NCBI RefSeq assembly: GCF_004684345.1
Contig: NZ_CP038469.1
Coordinates: forward strand, 4,154,001 to 4,218,000
Direction of reading: 5' to 3'
Source: Citrobacter tructae
GTDB lineage: Bacteria > Pseudomonadota > Gammaproteobacteria > Enterobacterales > Enterobacteriaceae
DNA: 64,000 nucleotides
Part shown: one piece after another, positions 62,549 to 64,000 of the stretch
How the letters are laid out: each line of letters begins with the position of its first letter
How positions within the stretch are numbered: the first letter of the stretch is position 1
Program-made: the position numbers and the translations under genes
The notes under the pieces: model-generated
Databases searched by the model: none
The model's input: the letters and a program-made list of their open reading frames with translations, nothing else
What the model was told of the DNA's origin: nothing

Positions 62549-63469
62549 ATGAGCACCTTAGGTCATCAATACGACAACTCCCTGGTTTCTAACGCCTTTG
62601 GTTTTTTGCGTCTGCCAATGAATTTCATGCCATACGACAGCGACGCCGATTGGGTGATTACCGGCGTACCTTTTGATATGGCAACGTCCGGCCGCGCGGG
62701 TGGCCGCCATGGCCCGGCAGCGATCCGTCAAGTGTCTACCAACCTGGCTTGGGAGCATAACCGTTTCCCGTGGAACTTCGACATGCGTGAACGCCTGAAC
62801 GTTGTGGACTGCGGCGATCTGGTTTATGCATTTGGCGATGCCCGTGAAATGAGCGAAAAACTGCAGGCGCATGCTGAAAAGCTGCTTTCTGCTGGCAAGC
62901 GCATGCTCTCCTTCGGTGGCGACCACTTCGTCACGCTGCCGCTACTGCGCGCGCACGCTAAGCACTTTGGTAAAATGGCGCTGGTGCATTTTGATGCCCA
63001 TACCGATACCTACGCCAACGGCTGCGAATTCGATCACGGCACCATGTTCTATACCGCACCGAAAGAAGGTCTGATCGATCCGAACCACTCCGTGCAGATC
63101 GGTATTCGTACCGAGTTCGACAAAGACAACGGCTTTACCGTGTTGGATGCCTGCCAGGTGAACGATCGCGGCGTTGACGACATCATTGCGCAGGTTAAGC
63201 AGATTGTCGGTGATATGCCTGTGTATCTGACCTTTGATATCGACTGCCTGGACCCGGCATTTGCTCCGGGTACCGGTACGCCGGTGATCGGCGGTCTGAC
63301 ATCGGATCGTGCGATCAAACTGGTGCGTGGCCTGAAGGATCTGAACATCGTCGGGATGGACGTCGTTGAAGTGGCTCCTGCCTACGATCAGTCCGAAATC
63401 ACCGCGCTGGCGGCGGCTACGCTGGCTCTGGAAATGCTTTACATCCAGGCGGCGAAAAAAGGCGAGTAA
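62549..63469 (+). CDS. speB: Agmatinase
   Basis: A 306-residue ureohydrolase of the arginase family that cleaves agmatine to putrescine and urea. The dimanganese ligands are visible: His126, Asp149, His151, Asp153, Asp230 and Asp232. AAGAGGTCAGTAC precedes the ATG. Confidence 0.97.
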   Translation: MSTLGHQYDNSLVSNAFGFLRLPMNFMPYDSDADWVITGVPFDMATSGRAGGRHGPAAIRQVSTNLAWEHNRFPWNFDMRERLNVVDCGDLVYAFGDAREMSEKLQAHAEKLLSAGKRMLSFGGDHFVTLPLLRAHAKHFGKMALVHFDAHTDTYANGCEFDHGTMFYTAPKEGLIDPNHSVQIGIRTEFDKDNGFTVLDACQVNDRGVDDIIAQVKQIVGDMPVYLTFDIDCLDPAFAPGTGTPVIGGLTSDRAIKLVRGLKDLNIVGMDVVEVAPAYDQSEITALAAATLALEMLYIQAAKKGE

Positions 63470-63490
63470 CCGGTATCGGACTATTTTGCT

Positions 63491-63600
63491 CGCCATTTTG
63501 AACCCGGGCAGTGCTCGCCATCCTCACGTACTACGTGTACGCTCCGGTGGCTGTACGCTGTCCGTGTCCAAACTGGCTTCGCCAATAACGTCCGATATCA
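63491..63600. repeat. Interspersed palindromic repeat, copy B
   Basis: A near-copy of the element at 54405-54515, including CAGTGCTCGC, CATCCTCACGTACT, GTGTACGCTCCGGT and CGCTGTCCGTGT. It lies between the convergent speB and loiP. Confidence 0.75.
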
Positions 63601-63619
63601 TCGTGGAATAGGGCTAAAA

Positions 63620-64000
63620 CTATTTAATCCCGTCCGCGCTCATGCGATCGCGAATATGCTGGGCGCGTTCGGCAGATGCCGGGTGATCGTCAAACATTGA
63701 GCTTTGACGACCGGCTTCCAGTTTCGCCAGTTTCTCGAAGCTGGTGGCTAAGCCTGCCGGATTGATCCCGCGTTTGCGCAACAAATCATATGAGTAATCA
63801 TCCGCTTCGGATTCTTGGCGCTGGGAGAACTGTGAGTTCACCAGTTTTTCGCCAAGATCGCCCAATTGCGACTGCGACAGGCTGCCGACAATGCCGCCAG
63901 CGGAAGCTGCTGCTGCACGCACGGCGTTGGTCCCCAACGCAACCTGCATGCCTTTCTTCACGTGACCCAGCGCAACGTGACCCATTTCGTGACCAATGAC
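63620..64000 (-). CDS. loiP: M48 metalloprotease LoiP (YggG), C-terminal part
   Basis: The frame is open to the right edge, so the N-terminus is outside the window. The visible end reads VIGHEMGHVALGH, which contains the zinc site HExxH. Downstream come ESEADDYSYDLL, carrying the third zinc ligand Glu, and DDHPASAERAQHIRDRM. LoiP is an outer-membrane lipoprotein metalloprotease induced by low osmolarity in E. coli. Confidence 0.93.
   Translation of the reverse strand, partial: VIGHEMGHVALGHVKKGMQVALGTNAVRAAAASAGGIVGSLSQSQLGDLGEKLVNSQFSQRQESEADDYSYDLLRKRGINPAGLATSFEKLAKLEAGRQSSMFDDHPASAERAQHIRDRMSADGIK

Noticed and set aside
1..64000. CRISPR arrays, insertion sequences, integrases or prophage genes
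   Set aside because: No regular spaced repeats, transposases or integrases are visible; the repeats found are REP, ERIC, the palindromic element and the immunity duplication.

Overview
The window is a stretch of an enterobacterial chromosome. Gene order and protein sequences match the segment of the Escherichia coli/Salmonella/Citrobacter backbone that runs from ygiQ to loiP (yggG). The proteins are very close to E. coli, but several loci differ from E. coli K-12 as I remember it: a HIT protein plus a DASS transporter sit beside ygiQ, yghX is intact, there is a chemoreceptor beside yghW, and three unknown genes follow exbD. Citrobacter is my best guess; this is inferred and was not tested by a search.

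Left part (1-16.3 kb). The 3' part of ygiQ, a HIT hydrolase/DASS anion transporter pair, the aldehyde-detoxification set dkgA-yqhD with its regulator yqhC, yghB, metC (MetJ boxes), exbBD (Fur box), a cassette of three unknown genes, yghZ, yghX, a flagellar-regulon chemoreceptor and yghW.

Centre (16.5-28.5 kb). The complete hydrogenase-2 operon hybOABCDEFG, yghU, a YdeP-like molybdopterin oxidoreductase preceded by a coupled 19-codon leader ORF, and the glutathionylspermidine synthetase/amidase gene gss.

Accessory island (28.6-36.4 kb) at the 3' end of a tRNA-Phe gene. It holds an orphan T6SS vgrG, a VRR-NUC-type nuclease effector and two tandem DUF3396-type immunity genes. A fossil of the effector's C-terminus lies between the two immunity genes, so the array grew by duplication of an effector-tail/immunity unit. 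No T6SS core genes are in the window, so this is a satellite spike/cargo module. It is the strongest candidate here for new biology.

Right part (36.4-64 kb). Conserved backbone: yqgA, speC (with an elaborately folded leader), nupG, mltC, yggX, mutY, trmB, yggL, yggN, ansB, a decayed yggM, hemW-rdgB-yggU-yggT-yggS, yggR, yqgF-yqgE-gshB-rsmE-endA, sprT, galP, metK, yqgB-speA-speB and the start-less end of loiP. Polyamine genes recur: speC and speA/speB make putrescine, and gss uses spermidine. Regulatory sites readable in the sequence include MetJ boxes (metC, metK), a Fur box (exbB), GalR/S operators plus a CRP site (galP), a FNR-like site at about -42 (ansB) and a FliA promoter (chemoreceptor).
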